From contig JACVVK020000032.1 of assembly GCA_018292915.2 (NCBI GenBank), forward strand, positions 935,001-999,000: a DNA stretch of 64,000 nt, given 5' to 3'. This DNA is from Batillaria attramentaria. Its lineage: Eukaryota; Mollusca; Gastropoda; Batillariidae. The notes beneath the pieces are model-generated. The model saw nothing but the letters and a program-made list of their open reading frames with translations, was not told the DNA's origin and did no database searches. This document shows positions 32,287-40,025 of the stretch, piece after piece (positions within the stretch are counted from its first letter, which is position 1; each line of letters opens with the position of its first letter). The position numbers were made by a program, and so were the translations under genes.

Positions 32287-33310
32287 CACACACACACACA
32301 CACGGACACACACACACACACACACACGCGCGCGCGCGCACGCGTTTACCTTGAGCAAGTATTGCAAGAAGAAGTGTGGCAAAGCAAGCGAATGTCATGT
32401 TTCGTCCTGAAGATTTTCACTTCCCAAGGACAGCAAGCAGTCGAAACCTATCTACACAGGAACGAAAATAGGACACTTATTTTACATCACTCGCCAGCGC
32501 AAATGTTCAGGGAGTTAACTACAAATGTTTTTTTATTTTCCGAAAATAGTAACGAAACACATCGAAAGTGTGAGCGACTTCACACTGCCAAAAACACTCT
32601 CCAGTTACGTCATCAGTCAAAGACGTTCAGAATGTGCGTCATTTCAAACATTTGGAACTCATACATCATGACCGGTGTATAGTTATTTTGGGGGTGGCAT
32701 TCTTCAGCCATTATTAAGCAGATTGCACTTTCGATGGCTGTTTGTGACCAAAGTACAAAAGCGATTTCAGTGAACTTTTGATATGACACCACCGGGATAC
32801 TATTCTTGCGTGTGTACTGTTCTTTCAGAAAAACTATTCACTACTCACAACGCAGCAACTACTCTGAAAAGTACAACCTTAAAATATCCCTCCCCCAGAA
32901 AAGGCTCGCTTGGATATCATATTTCATACTTACCTGCACATGCGGTGACAAGGGAACTTCAAAACACCACAGAAGCTTTTTCTGACTAAACTGTTCGATG
33001 TTCGTAAATGTTTTCCGCGATATATGTCACTTGCAGTGACCTGCTAAGTGCACAAGCAAGTCAAGCATCAAACGTTTATTTGTTTGGTCTAACATATCCA
33101 GTAGTCAAACTTGAAGTGTGTGCCTCATGTTTGACAAAACTCTCAAGATCGGAGAGGACAAAAATCAAGCATCTCTTCTTGAAACCCTACAACTCACCTT
33201 CTTCCCCGACAGGCTGCCACGTTGGAATACCACGCTGGTAGTAGTTGTGAAAGGCGTTGTGTTAACGTAATTCTGACGCAGCCAAACAGATACCGATAAC
33301 TCGACACCAC
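18384..33310 (-). CDS. Gene A: secreted protein with three C1q/TNF-like domains
   Basis: Coding exons in gene order: 32398-32350, 31484-31283, 28706-28471, 27854-27710, 20735-20497, 19784-19607, 19213-19178 (36 nt) and 18576-18384, joining in frame to 425 residues plus stop. The signal peptide is identical to gene B's over MTFACFATLLLAILAQ. Domain 1 carries RTGIYWISL, WKLEKGDKIRV and SMWSVTFVGE. Domain 2 carries AFTAS, QSGNYLTFL, AVLKLHSGTKLRV and LSIVRISS. Domain 3 carries YNQNTGVFT, YAICLR, SKCGLSTAFCAV and a final LLSIGLFDP. An (ATT)n run near the end encodes five tyrosines. Intron 5 holds a complete LTR retrotransposon and intron 3 a nested LINE in a SINE, yet no exon is broken. Function is inferred from the C1q family: secreted pattern recognition. 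Exon 1 (about 33310-33198) is non-coding. Confidence 0.83.
19178..19213 (-). CDS. Gene A 36-nt microexon
   Basis: It is bounded by a CAACAG acceptor and a GTATGT donor and enters and leaves in phase 2, adding 12 residues rich in Arg and Pro. It matches the gene B microexon in length and position. It may be spliced optionally, because the frame is kept with or without it. Confidence 0.62.
19289..19414 (+). mobile_element. tRNA-derived SINE, family 2, 5'-truncated
   Basis: The sequence starts inside the tRNA-like head (AATGCTTGGGTCGTGAGTTC) and runs to the GGACGTTAAACCCC end. It lies in the gene A intron before the microexon. Confidence 0.8.
19441..19519. repeat. (CA)n microsatellite
   Basis: About 38 CA units follow the SINE end at 19414, in gene A. 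Confidence 0.95.
20198..20226 (+). ncRNA. Hammerhead-ribozyme-like core
   Basis: CTGATGA (20198-20204) is followed by a 6-bp stem of two GGGCCC blocks (20206-20211, 20217-20222) with loop GCTGA, then GAAA (20223-20226). This is the order of the hammerhead catalytic core. One extra A lies between CTGATGA and the stem, and I could not identify the cleavage site or stems I and III, so activity is doubtful. Such motifs are known from Penelope-like and other retroelement ends. Confidence 0.3.
21302..21706 (-). mobile_element. tRNA-derived SINE, family 1, diverged copy
   Basis: The right end keeps the tRNA-like head (TTTGAACCCGG on the plus strand, GGGGGCCGG terminus) and the middle keeps CATAGCACACCCGCTCTGGG. 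The left end has lost the GGGGCAGC block. It is the most diverged family 1 member here. Confidence 0.72.
22595..22908 (+). repeat. 5' LTR of a Ty3/mag-like retrotransposon
   Basis: The repeat is 314 bp, TGTTGTAGAG to AATACAACA. It contains a TATA box (TATATAAG, 22749-22756) and a polyadenylation signal (AATAAA, 22820-22825). It differs from the 3' LTR at one base (AGTAGCG against AGTAACG). Confidence 0.97.
22917..22938 (+). other. Primer-binding site
   Basis: It starts TGGCGTCGCCGACAGG, with a TGG matching a tRNA CCA end and GGATTCGA matching a T-loop complement. Serine tRNA is the best guess. Confidence 0.7.
23045..27355 (+). CDS. gag-pol: Gag-Pol polyprotein of the Ty3/mag-like element
   Basis: A single 1,436-codon frame without a frameshift. 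In order: an N-terminal coiled-coil-like stretch (residues about 8-50), a Gag capsid-like region, two zinc knuckles (first cysteines at 291 and 310), an aspartic protease (LDTATTG at about 380-386, LLGRN further on), reverse transcriptase (RICGDYS, TKIDLADAYNQI, active site FQDD with Asp 693 and 694), RNase H (CDASNVGIGAV) and integrase (HHCC finger, then D-D-E motifs HVDHAIN, SDNATT and NGAAERLVQ). Paired CCHC knuckles fit the mag lineage. The protease has DTA where DTG or DSG is almost invariant, so its activity is uncertain. Otherwise the frame looks intact and young. Confidence 0.95.
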   Translation: MAETAELIKLLREQLEQQKEQMKEQMRIQAKQHEEELAVQREQMGALMKMIQVQTPTGDSSASTRPHTSTVSTAAIPPFAAFDSTSELWPDYWSRFCTFLVANAVPDDRKAQVFLTNQTPAVYKQLANLAVQQNPRMNINDLTMDQIVEFMKEQFDPKLFIVRERFKFWSNMERKPGETLQELAARIRQDAATCDFPSIQDPQDEALRQRFICSVNNEAVLKALFKVKDTELDFAKAVKIAIETEDAAKVAKETVYGSKPRPVNKVKMNNKGGRPKNHQQSNSTTSNSAKCYRCGKSHRATDCYYKDSKCNYCQKIGHLEAVCRKKLHQQQQGGRQSAKSSVKSITKAELVKAILGEVPQDTPRLDVPVTIQDQQFTMELDTATTGNFVSVPVWKQLGKPKLDDVTHRYESASKHDLPVLGTFMGQTKDPVTGKQSSIPYIVTKIHDLNLLGRNAIQALGISVDNALGLKSIESQVKSEGAKESHPKTSSTTYASLQKDCHTLCDKFPDLFKEELGCLKDFELEVKFKSDAKPVFHKARPVPFALRDDLTKGYEEGIAKGVWKPVQFNDYGTPVVPIRKTNSAGALKPKLRICGDYSVGINDQLADHRHPMPLPEELMQKLGGGFGYTKIDLADAYNQIKLAPESQRRLALSTHRGVLLQQRLPFGIKSAPGYFQEIMENLTSDLPGVAVFQDDILTSGKDAKDHLSNLERLLTRLNDKGLRCRREKCLFAQPSVEYLGHTLSAEGISKGSKVEAVLKMPPPTDVSSLKSFLGSVQFYGKFIPNLATMAEPLYRLTKKANPWKWGEEEQAAFEQLKNVLSSDQVLVHFDPDKPVGLACDASNVGIGAVLFHRYPDGSERPIANVSKTLTAAERNYSQIHKEALAIIYGLRKFYQYLYGRQFILVTDHKPLTALFGPKKGTPLLAANRLARWALWLNQFDYTIEYRKTADHGNADALSRLPSGDDIDFDREESGEDTDMVCAIRVLSLQVKPFDSNILRQESGKDPVIATVMRYVREGWPLKHAEINEEVRKFQKLSDSLSICHGCLIYGTRVVIPQSLQPKILDLLHIGHFGMERMKQLARTAVYWPGIDAAIEMTSRRCDSCGEHQNKPSKPPVHPWMLPEKPWSRVHVDHAINFMGTNWLVITDAYSKYPCIHPTSSTSTRATLDLLEEDFAHFGYPHTLVSDNATTFVSEEFQSWCKERGITHLTGAPYHPATNGAAERLVQTFKQALRKSSLPPKRALQEFLMQYRRMPTSCGFSPSELLMSRQIRTRIDTLLPSPAHIAQGKQSKEASKTQVTPDSGGVAKVTRQYKAGDPVYALYYGPHHAKQPRWVPAVVKKSTGTRCFNVKVVPRGPVWRRHWEQLRPRYASEEDSEPGDSADASELPIDHPLEILVPPTQNQSRPRLPRTKPPVPEYGPDNPRRSKRTPKPRDRLCC
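27390..27703 (+). repeat. 3' LTR of the Ty3/mag-like retrotransposon
   Basis: 314 bp, matching the 5' LTR at 313 positions by eye. On the minus strand its end lies directly against position +6 of the gene A exon 5 donor. Confidence 0.97.
29271..29304 (-). mobile_element. tRNA-derived SINE, family 2, 3' part split by a LINE
   Basis: The GGTTTAACGTCCTTTTCCAC end stops abruptly at 29304 and the rest of the element continues at 31071. The intervening 1.77 kb is the LINE. Confidence 0.8.
29305..31070 (+). mobile_element. 5'-truncated L2/CR1-like LINE
   Basis: The copy starts inside the reverse transcriptase frame, runs through its stop at 30890, and ends with TAAGGCGCC, then GATAAGGCGCCATAAA and an (ATT)n tail, typical of L2/CR1 3' ends. 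A (TG)n tract lies in its 3' untranslated region. It is nested in a family 2 SINE within gene A intron 3, antisense to the gene. Confidence 0.88.
29349..30890 (+). CDS. Reverse transcriptase ORF of an L2/CR1-like LINE (5' truncated)
   Basis: A 513-codon open frame, open upstream of the first ATG to the truncation point. It has the RT blocks in order: [59 protein letters not shown] (catalytic), KNLGVLLD, and a C-terminal LSRLDYCNALL/LHWLPVQARIQYK region typical of the CR1/L2 clade. The endonuclease and any ORF1 are missing, so this copy cannot move by itself. Confidence 0.9.
   Translation: MTKTTPKSCELDAIPTDLLYECMDEVLPALTHIINTSLAAGVVPTDFKMAIVKPLIKKPSLDPNDLKNYRPVSNLSFISKLLEKVVLAQLLDHLKQNNLWHVFQSAYRPGHSTETALVRITNDILTASDDDQVSLLTLLDLSAAFDTIDHEILLRRLESSFGIQATALSWFRSYVTDRRQAVSVLGCLSTQTPLHYGVPQGSVLGPVLFNLYTQPLSTLITQCRISHHMYADDSQLYDSESRENITSMIHKMEDCVGEVKVWMAQNKLQLNEGKTEAMLVASSTLQNPPQSIMVGQNTIPLSISVKNLGVLLDGRLAMQDQVLKICQSAFLELRRIGSIRHLLTQDAAKTLVTSLVLSRLDYCNALLAGIPPNLVQKLQKVQNCAARLICRAPKRDHITPLLSTLHWLPVQARIQYKIACLCFTSLAGTAPPYLSQLLHLYCPSRTLRSSSDTRLLRIPHRKKKSQGQRAFEYIGPAVWNQLPFHIRHANSYTSFKSNLKTFLFRSATPPEEP
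31071..31198 (-). mobile_element. tRNA-derived SINE, family 2, 5' part split by a LINE
   Basis: It continues from 29304: ATGGGTGATGTCAAGGACGG through to the tRNA-like head, which is degraded near 31180-31198. Confidence 0.78.
31606..31964. repeat. Microsatellite cluster with retroelement 3' ends in gene A intron 2
   Basis: It holds (TG)n at about 31606-31633, (TC)n at 31820-31853 and (TC)n(AC)n at 31904-31964. Two copies of the CTTTTACCGTTGA-AATAAA block precede the (TC)n runs. Confidence 0.85.
32252..32343. repeat. (CA)n-(CG)n tract in gene A intron 2
   Basis: CA repeats with CACGGACACA interruptions end in CGCGCGCGCGCACGCG directly beside the exon 2 donor at 32349. Confidence 0.92.
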
Positions 33311-33340
33311 CCTATCAAAACATTACGTCTCACATCCAGT
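33198..33340 (-). promoter_or_regulatory. Gene A non-coding first exon and conserved upstream block
   Basis: It matches 16330-16475 closely, including the donor (GAAG then GTGAGTTG). Weaker similarity with the gene B upstream region continues to about 33420. The transcription start is not visible. Confidence 0.55.
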
Positions 33341-33435
33341 TTACGATTTGGATTTTACTGATGCACTGTTTTCTCTTGATGGACAGAGCACCAAGCTTCT
33401 TTCCTACCTAACTAGAGAGGCAGAAGCCTGCATGG

Positions 33436-34080
33436 CTCCCTTGTGACATGGGTCAAGGTCATTCAAAAGAGTATGTTTGTAAAAATCGTATCACAATCTA
33501 TCATCAAGCCGAGTAAGGTGTCTCTGGTGTTCTTAGTTCCTGGCAATATTACAGTTTTGATAAAAATTGTTTGTATAGCCTTGATCTTGGGTCAAGGTCA
33601 TTTAAATAAGATCTCATCAATGTCTATCATGATGCCAAGTTTGACGCCTCTAGTATTTGTAGTTTCTGCAAAAACGGTAATATTGAAATTCAAAGCAGAC
33701 AGCTTTAAAATGGTATGTATGCATAGGTCTTGTCAATGTCTTTTAGCACGCCAGGTTTGGCGCCTCTGTTGTTTGTAGATTATGAGAAAATGCCAATGTT
33801 ACGATTTCACAAAAATAGCTTGTACGGCGTTGACCTTGACACAAGGCCATTGAATACATGTATATCTGTAAAGTTCTTATCAATGTCTATCATCATGCAA
33901 ATTTTAAAACCTCTGGTTTTTGTAGATTCCAAGCAAATGCCAATGTACAAATTTTAAACAGACAGCTTTAGTGACCTTGAGTCAAGGTCATTCAATATGA
34001 AATATTTTGAAAACTTTTACGGCTGTCCATCAGCATGCCAAATTTGGTGCCTATGCTGTTTGTAGATTCTGAGAAAAAGC
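33436..34080. repeat. Degenerate tandem repeat with TCAAGGTCA motifs
   Basis: Units of very roughly 120-135 bp share ATCATGCCAAATTTGGCGCC-like and TTTGTAGATTCTGAGAAAA-like blocks. TCAAGGTCA occurs at 33453, 33592 and 33982 and inverted at 33831 and 33972. The tract lies between divergent gene A and the 34268 ORF. Confidence 0.75.
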
Positions 34081-34267
34081 CAATGTAAAGCCTGCTCTTA
34101 ACTGGGAACTGCTGAGCGCCACAGTGTTGTCACAGCACAGTCGTTGCGATCGCTTTGTCGATAGGCCTTGAGAAGTCAGCAGGTCGGCCTCCCCTTGCAT
34201 GGCGTGTTGACACAGAATTTTCGGTCTCCTGAAATTAACTGTTTTCAACGTCCACCACGGCGAAACC

Positions 34268-35422
34268 ATGTCAGCTACTGGACTACCAACTGCTGTCGAA
34301 AAACTACTGGCCACCCTGATGACGGACCACCAAGTTACGTCTTGGAAAGTGACTGGAGAGGGAGAACAATCGGTGGTACATGTAGTTATCCGTCTGAGTA
34401 GCTGTCAACAAGACGGGAGGGCATTACAAGCGACCGGCCACTGGCGAAAGAAAGCCCCAGCGCAAGTACGCCGTGACCAGCAACGAGCAGAGCAGCGAAA
34501 GATCAGGCAACAGCGACCGCAACAACAACAACAACAGCAACAACAACAACAACAGCGTCAACAACAACAACAGATCACGGACACTATTCTGACCTCTGAC
34601 AAACATCCAAGCGTCGACAGCAACAATATCGTTTCCAAAGCCACCGTCACGACCGCCAGTGTGAACACCTTGGGTACAAGCCTTGCACCAGCCAGTGCCA
34701 GTGACAACAAACATGACACAGAAACGGGGGATAAACAGGAAATTCCAGCCGAAACAGAAACAGGTGACTTTGATAATTTTCCTTCGGATCTTTGTTTGCC
34801 ATCTCCGGCTGTTGCTGATAAACGTAACACACTGTCCATGTCATGCTGTGAGCACAGTAACGACACGTTGGTTTCTGCACGTGACACACGCTCGAGCAAC
34901 AGCGATACAGAAACAGTTGTGTCCAGTGAGGCGTGCACGGACATACCAGACGTAGACAATACAACATGCTGTGTAGAGGCAGGGGCACGTGCAAACATGT
35001 GTAGTGATGACGAAACAGAGGATATGTATCTTGAGCGCCTTGTTTCAGAAGCTGGGTATGATGTGGACGACATTAAGTCATATGTTGGCTGTATTACTGA
35101 CAGAATTAAACAGAAACATCTGCGTGACGATCAGAGAAATAGACACATCAAAAAAGGTGTTGTTGACAAGAGAGGTGGTAGGGAGGTCCTGATATGTGAA
35201 AGTGATGACTTTGTGTTACATTATGACTGCATCACGGACGAGCGAGGATGGTTCATCAAGATTTTCTCGAGGAAACATCCAGTAACAGCAAGAGAAGACG
35301 ATTTCATGTCCTGTCTCTACAAGTGGCAACAAGTGGATGACCCAAAGTACGACGACTATTTCCGAGACCTTGACAGTGATTTAACAATTGTGAAAAAACT
35401 TGTGAGAGCCCTCTTGGGATAA
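34268..35422 (+). CDS. Polyglutamine protein of unknown function, single exon
   Basis: A 384-codon frame starts at an ATG in good context (ACCATGT). Residues about 1-50 form a compact segment (LLATLMTDHQVTSWKV then VVHVVIRL). A basic HWRKKAPAQVRRDQQRAEQR stretch follows, then polyglutamine at about 84-102, encoded by mixed CAA and CAG. A long acidic, Ser/Thr-rich middle comes next, and a charged C-terminal domain of about 130 residues (VLICESDDFVLHYDCITDE, WFIKIFSRKHP). I do not recognise the family. The intronless frame in repeat-rich DNA suggests a transposon-associated or multi-copy gene, but no terminal repeats are seen. Confidence 0.6.
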   Translation: MSATGLPTAVEKLLATLMTDHQVTSWKVTGEGEQSVVHVVIRLSSCQQDGRALQATGHWRKKAPAQVRRDQQRAEQRKIRQQRPQQQQQQQQQQQQRQQQQQITDTILTSDKHPSVDSNNIVSKATVTTASVNTLGTSLAPASASDNKHDTETGDKQEIPAETETGDFDNFPSDLCLPSPAVADKRNTLSMSCCEHSNDTLVSARDTRSSNSDTETVVSSEACTDIPDVDNTTCCVEAGARANMCSDDETEDMYLERLVSEAGYDVDDIKSYVGCITDRIKQKHLRDDQRNRHIKKGVVDKRGGREVLICESDDFVLHYDCITDERGWFIKIFSRKHPVTAREDDFMSCLYKWQQVDDPKYDDYFRDLDSDLTIVKKLVRALLG

Positions 35423-35565
35423 GTGTAGAAAACCTACGTTGAGCTGTTTTCAGTCGCCGACCTTCTGCGACTTTATTCCTGACAGTGGTGTAGTCAGTGA
35501 ATCCCAGTGTCTCCCGGCTCGGTGCTCCGGTCGTGTAGGCTGTGTCGGATGCTGATACACCGGAC

Positions 35566-35733
35566 ATAAACACATTACAATCACGTGGTGCGAAGGGTCA
35601 GCTCAGCTATTTAAATTTCGGAATTTAGAATTGCATTTATTTTTCAAATTTGGTGGGCTGCACATTTCCAAAGCAGAGGGAGAGGAAGCCGGAGGACCCG
35701 GAGAGAACCCCCGACGATCGGCCCGAATGAATT
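35566..35733 (-). mobile_element. tRNA-derived SINE, family 3, fragment
   Basis: It shares ATTACAATCACGTGGTGC and CCCCCGACGATCGGCCCGAA with the other family 3 copies but stops before the tRNA head. Confidence 0.75.
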
Positions 35734-35835
35734 ATGATTTTCTTTTCTTTTCTTTTTAGTGAGGCCACTGGTGCACCACCCCAAACTTAAACAGAATAAG
35801 TTGACGTAACTAAGTCCATGAGAAGGTAGGTAGGT

Positions 35836-35996
35836 AGGTGTTTGGGGGTTTAACGTCCTTTTCCACCACATAGGGTGATATCAAAGACGGGGCAACGATG
35901 AAAAAGCCAGAACAAATATTTGGCCCCAGCGGGGATCGAACTCACGACCCGAGCATTAGAAGTCCAACACTCTACCATTCGACCACCCCGGCTCCC
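35836..35996 (-). mobile_element. tRNA-derived SINE, family 2, with 15-bp target-site duplication
   Basis: Full antisense copy. CTAAGTCCATGAGAA is repeated perfectly at 35810-35824 and 35997-36011, with a short GTAG-repeat tail at the left. Confidence 0.9.
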
Positions 35997-36142
35997 CTAA
36001 GTCCATGAGAATAACACAAGAGAATAACAACACAGTCATAGGGCTTCCCAAAACAGGGATCCTGGGCATAAATGGGTTTTCACAGACGCCCAGCTCCAGA
36101 AAAACTGCTTTGGTCGACACAATCATGCTGACAGTTGTTAAA

Positions 36143-36544
36143 GATCTAAGCTCCCCCCCCCCCCCCCCACACACACACACAAAAAGCTTTCCGAAGTGTG
36201 AAAAAAAGTTTACAGAGTCGACCGTGCTAGCACAGTCAACTCTGTCACAGCTGTCACCCCAATATAAGCCAAGGGCAGCCTGATTCACAGCTCAGTTTGC
36301 GTTTTGACACTGAGCGAGAAAGATCGTGCAGCACTCAACATCCCAGCGCTGGACACTGTAGCGATGTGTATCGCTCACTGACCATAAGCCAAATAATGTC
36401 ACGGCAAACTCGTGCTCTGGTTTTATAAGGGTCCCCGAAGCGCTGAAAACTCTGCAACTGTGACAGAGTTGACTGTGCTTGCACGGTCGACTCTGTAATT
36501 TTTTTTTCACACGTCGGAAAGCTTTTTGTTGGGAGCGTAGATCT
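36143..36544. mobile_element. Long foldback (MITE-like) element
   Basis: Left arm runs from AAGATCTAAGCTCCC through CAGAGTCGACCGTGC to about 36250. Right arm about 36458-36543 is its complement (GACTGTGCTTGCACGGTCGA, GGAAAGCTTTTTG, GGGAGCGTAGATC). The left arm has gained a C-homopolymer and (AC)n. The interior matches 15121-15390 inverted. Confidence 0.78.
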
Positions 36545-36559
36545 GTAAGCTGTTCTGTG

Positions 36560-37267
36560 AAGGAGACAATCTGGTACTCTTGGTGCTGGGATTCAGTTGA
36601 CATCAGGCCTCTTCATAGTTCACTATGACAGTACATGTAGTTGGAAGCCTCCGTCCTGACTGATGTATGTGGAAAGACTTTAGGCTGACTACTGTAGTGC
36701 ACAATCTTCTGGTGTGAGTAGGGGTGTGCGTGTGTGGAGGGGGGGGGAGGAGGGGTGGAGACGCTTGTAGGGATAGCAAGGAAGGATGGAAGGGTTAAAG
36801 ATAAGCCCCATGTACAACTGTAGCACTGGACGGGGATGGGGTTGACTGGGGGGACACAGTACTTCCAAAGCAGTTCTGCAGTTCTTGTGCGTTTTCTAAC
36901 CCCTTATTTCTAAATTCCTTGCATGGAAATGCCGGTTGCACATGTCAAAACAAGAAATATGCTTTTCCAATAATGAATGTGAAGTTTAGGTACTAAGCCT
37001 TTTTCACCGCACATCAGGGCCCATATGTAAGAGTCGAGGTTAGGGCTTTTAGCCCTGGGTTAGAGTCTAATCTCAAACTAAACTAGCTCTAGGGTTAAAT
37101 TTTCTGTTGTTTTTTTGTTTTAAATCAAGAAGCGGGCACATTCCAGCAAGGTGATACGTCAGTATCTTTGTGATTCTAGTGATGTACCATTTGTTTTAAT
37201 CATACTTAGCGGAGAGAAGACAGAAAGTACTGCTAAATGGATGTTACTCTAGTGAAGGTTTAGTAAA
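36560..37267. other. Intergenic sequence, no gene recognised
   Basis: Low-complexity GGGG-rich patches occur near 36735-36765. No exon is supported. Confidence 0.4.
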
Positions 37268-38175
37268 AAAAAATATGGCGTTCCCCAGGGCTCTGTCTTA
37301 GGACCTTTGCTTTTTTGTATATTCATAAATGATCTTCCTTTCCATTTTACTAGTGAGATCACATGTGACATGTTTGCCGATGACACAACTATCCACACCC
37401 CTGATAAAAAACATTGAGGTTGTCAGTCAACGTCTAAATCAAAGTTTACATGAAGTTTCAAGCTGGTGTGCTACAAATGCCATGGTACTGAACCCATCTA
37501 AAACCGAGTGCATGGTACTTGCTACACGCCAAAAACACCATCTGGCCCCCCTGTCCCTAAATTTGTCCATCAACGGCAAACAGATTAAACAGGTAGCGCA
37601 GCATCGCTTACTCGGGCTAACTGTTGACAATCAACTTCAGTGGCAGCCGCACATCAGCAATGTCTGTAAAGTTGTCTCCAAAAATCTCTACTTATTGTCC
37701 CGGTTGAAGTCCATCACTACCACTGAGACTCGTAGAATGTTCTACAACGCCCACATTAAGTCTCATATCGATTATTCCTCGACAGTATGGGATGGTTCAG
37801 GTGACGTTCATTTGAAGAGGCTGAACTCTCTTTGCACAGAAGAGCTGCAAAGCTGATCTTACCAAACCCAGCACTGTCAACAGATCAAAAACTCAATGCG
37901 CTAGAAATATTCCCCTTAAAACAACATTATCGGTTTAATAAGGGTGTCCTTGTATACAAAATGTGCAAGGAATTAAGTCCACCATACCTTAGATGTCTAG
38001 CTTCAGAACTAATGTCCCATCATTCCAGACTGGGGCTATACCTGAGGCCTAGAATAGATATCTACAAAACCAGTTTAACTTTTTCTGGAGTGCACTTTGG
38101 AATACACTTCCCATCCATATTAGAAACGCCAAAACACTCTCTTCCTTTAAGAGCAGCCTCTTCAAACATCTAATG
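37268..38175 (+). pseudogene. Decayed LINE reverse transcriptase
   Basis: The remnant begins at [14 protein letters not shown] (37270) and continues after a frame change with MFADDTTIH. The next frames carry LNPSKTECMVLATRQKH, LLGLTVDNQLQW, IDYSSTVWDG and the C-terminal RRAAKLILP segment. At least two frameshifts break it. A (TG)n tract and a TTTTACCGTTGACAAATAAAG terminus with (TTTCA)n follow up to about 38555. Confidence 0.85.
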
Positions 38176-38406
38176 CATGCCGGTTCGCAGCCACGTCCGT
38201 AAACGACACCATGCATCCGACCACTCATGTTGGTACATGAATAGTATGTGTGTATTGATACCTATATACTGTTACGTGTATGTGTTGCTTATATACTGTG
38301 CCTTTTACTTCTCATGTGTTTTGCATGGTACCTATATCCTTTTGTATGTCGTGTCTGCAGTGTGAGCGGACGTCAGTAGTAGATAGATAGTTAGAGAGAG
38401 AGTCGG

Positions 38407-38410
<4 letters not shown>

Positions 38411-38461
<51 letters not shown>
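38411..38461. repeat. (TG)n microsatellite
   Basis: About 25 TG units lie inside the 3' region of the LINE remnant. Confidence 0.93.
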
Positions 38462-38463
<2 letters not shown>

Positions 38464-38559
38464 CATTAGCAACGGCAAGAATGAAAACTGGACCAATGTC
38501 TTTTACCGTTGACAAATAAAGTTTCATTTCATTTCAAAGTTTCATTTCATTCATTTCAA

Positions 38560-40020
38560 GGTGCCTAAGGTGTCATAGAAGGATGTTTTCTTCCTTTCTT
38601 CGATTCCTTTTTCAGTTTAATTTTGCTTTTGGGTTTCTTTTGTCCTAGCGGCCTTGGTTAGGCCCGTAGACGTGGGTGAAATTAACCTCGACTTTTACAT
38701 ACGGGCCCTGTTTTACAAAGAAAACTGTGTCGGGGCTGAATGTTTTGCACTACAGGTCTCTGTGGTAACTGGTGTCATGAGCTGTTGTCGAAGTTTAGAC
38801 CATGAAATGTATGTGAATACACGTAATATGAAAAACAACGATGAACCGGCGCTGCAGACTCATCGTTCTTCTAACTAGTCCGCTCGTGTAGAAAGTTCGT
38901 CTCACCGTTGTCACAGTCACGTCAGCGGTTGAACCGTGGCCAGCCACATTTACTTTGCACGTGCCACACCGGCTGTATCTGGCTAACAGCCGGGTCAACA
39001 GTCGGTACACAGCTAGCCCCAGCAGCTCAGTGGATACTAGGTACCTCTACAAACGACCGTCTCTTATCTGTCCACTGGATAGCCTGAGTCAAGTCTCCCC
39101 CCCCCACCCAACCCACCCCCCCCCACCCCCGGCCCACCGTCTGGGGGCATACTAGTTGGAAAAAAAGTAAATGGAGACATATAGAAACATGTACTGTGAT
39201 AGGTATACATACTGATTCACACGCGGCATCTGATTTCAGTACTGACACACTCAGTGACGTCAGTATACACTGCACTGGCATGTACATACATTATACATGG
39301 ACGGTTGTGTTCACATAATAATATACTATGATGACACCAATATCCGGCAGTATGCACTGACATGCACACCGGCCAGCCACATACCCCGGTGCTATTGTGC
39401 ACGGCTCATACACACACGTTCTCACACATGCATACACATGCACTCATTGATACTGTGACAAATTGTTTTGTCATGCTTTCACTGCCAGCCCGACTGCGCC
39501 GGCGGTCGCCGGCCGGGACGGTCAGTGACTGGCGCGTTGACTGAGCACCAAAAGCCGTAACTCCCCTTTGGATGAACGGGCGGCCGCGGCGTCAGTGACC
39601 CTCCACAACATGATTTTTGTTTTAAATACTGAATTAAGAACAAATGAAAAAACACAACAAAACGAAACTGACCACTAACAAATGTGTTTGACACTGAACT
39701 TGAAAAGCTAACCACCTCCCCCCCCCTCTCCGCCCCCACCGGCCGGGCCTTGCCGGAATACCCATTAACCGGCCGTGACACCAGGAAACCGAAGCCGACT
39801 AAAACTGAATTGTTTCTTTCTCACGGCGATTCGTCAGCTTGGAAGGCAAAATTAATGATCAAGAGAAAATCAGCACTGTAAGTAGTATAACAGAATCACA
39901 CTTGAAAATGCTGGCGTGTCAATTAGATCAGGCTCGAGAACGGCACCGACTGATCAAGGCCGGACACCCGGCAATAGCTCAAAACTGCCACCTGACCGGC
40001 TGTTGCTTCGTTCGGGTAGG
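38560..40020. other. Intergenic sequence, no gene recognised
   Basis: No exon is supported. C-homopolymer runs occur near 39100-39130 and 39718-39727. Confidence 0.4.
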
Positions 40021-40025
40021 GGGCG

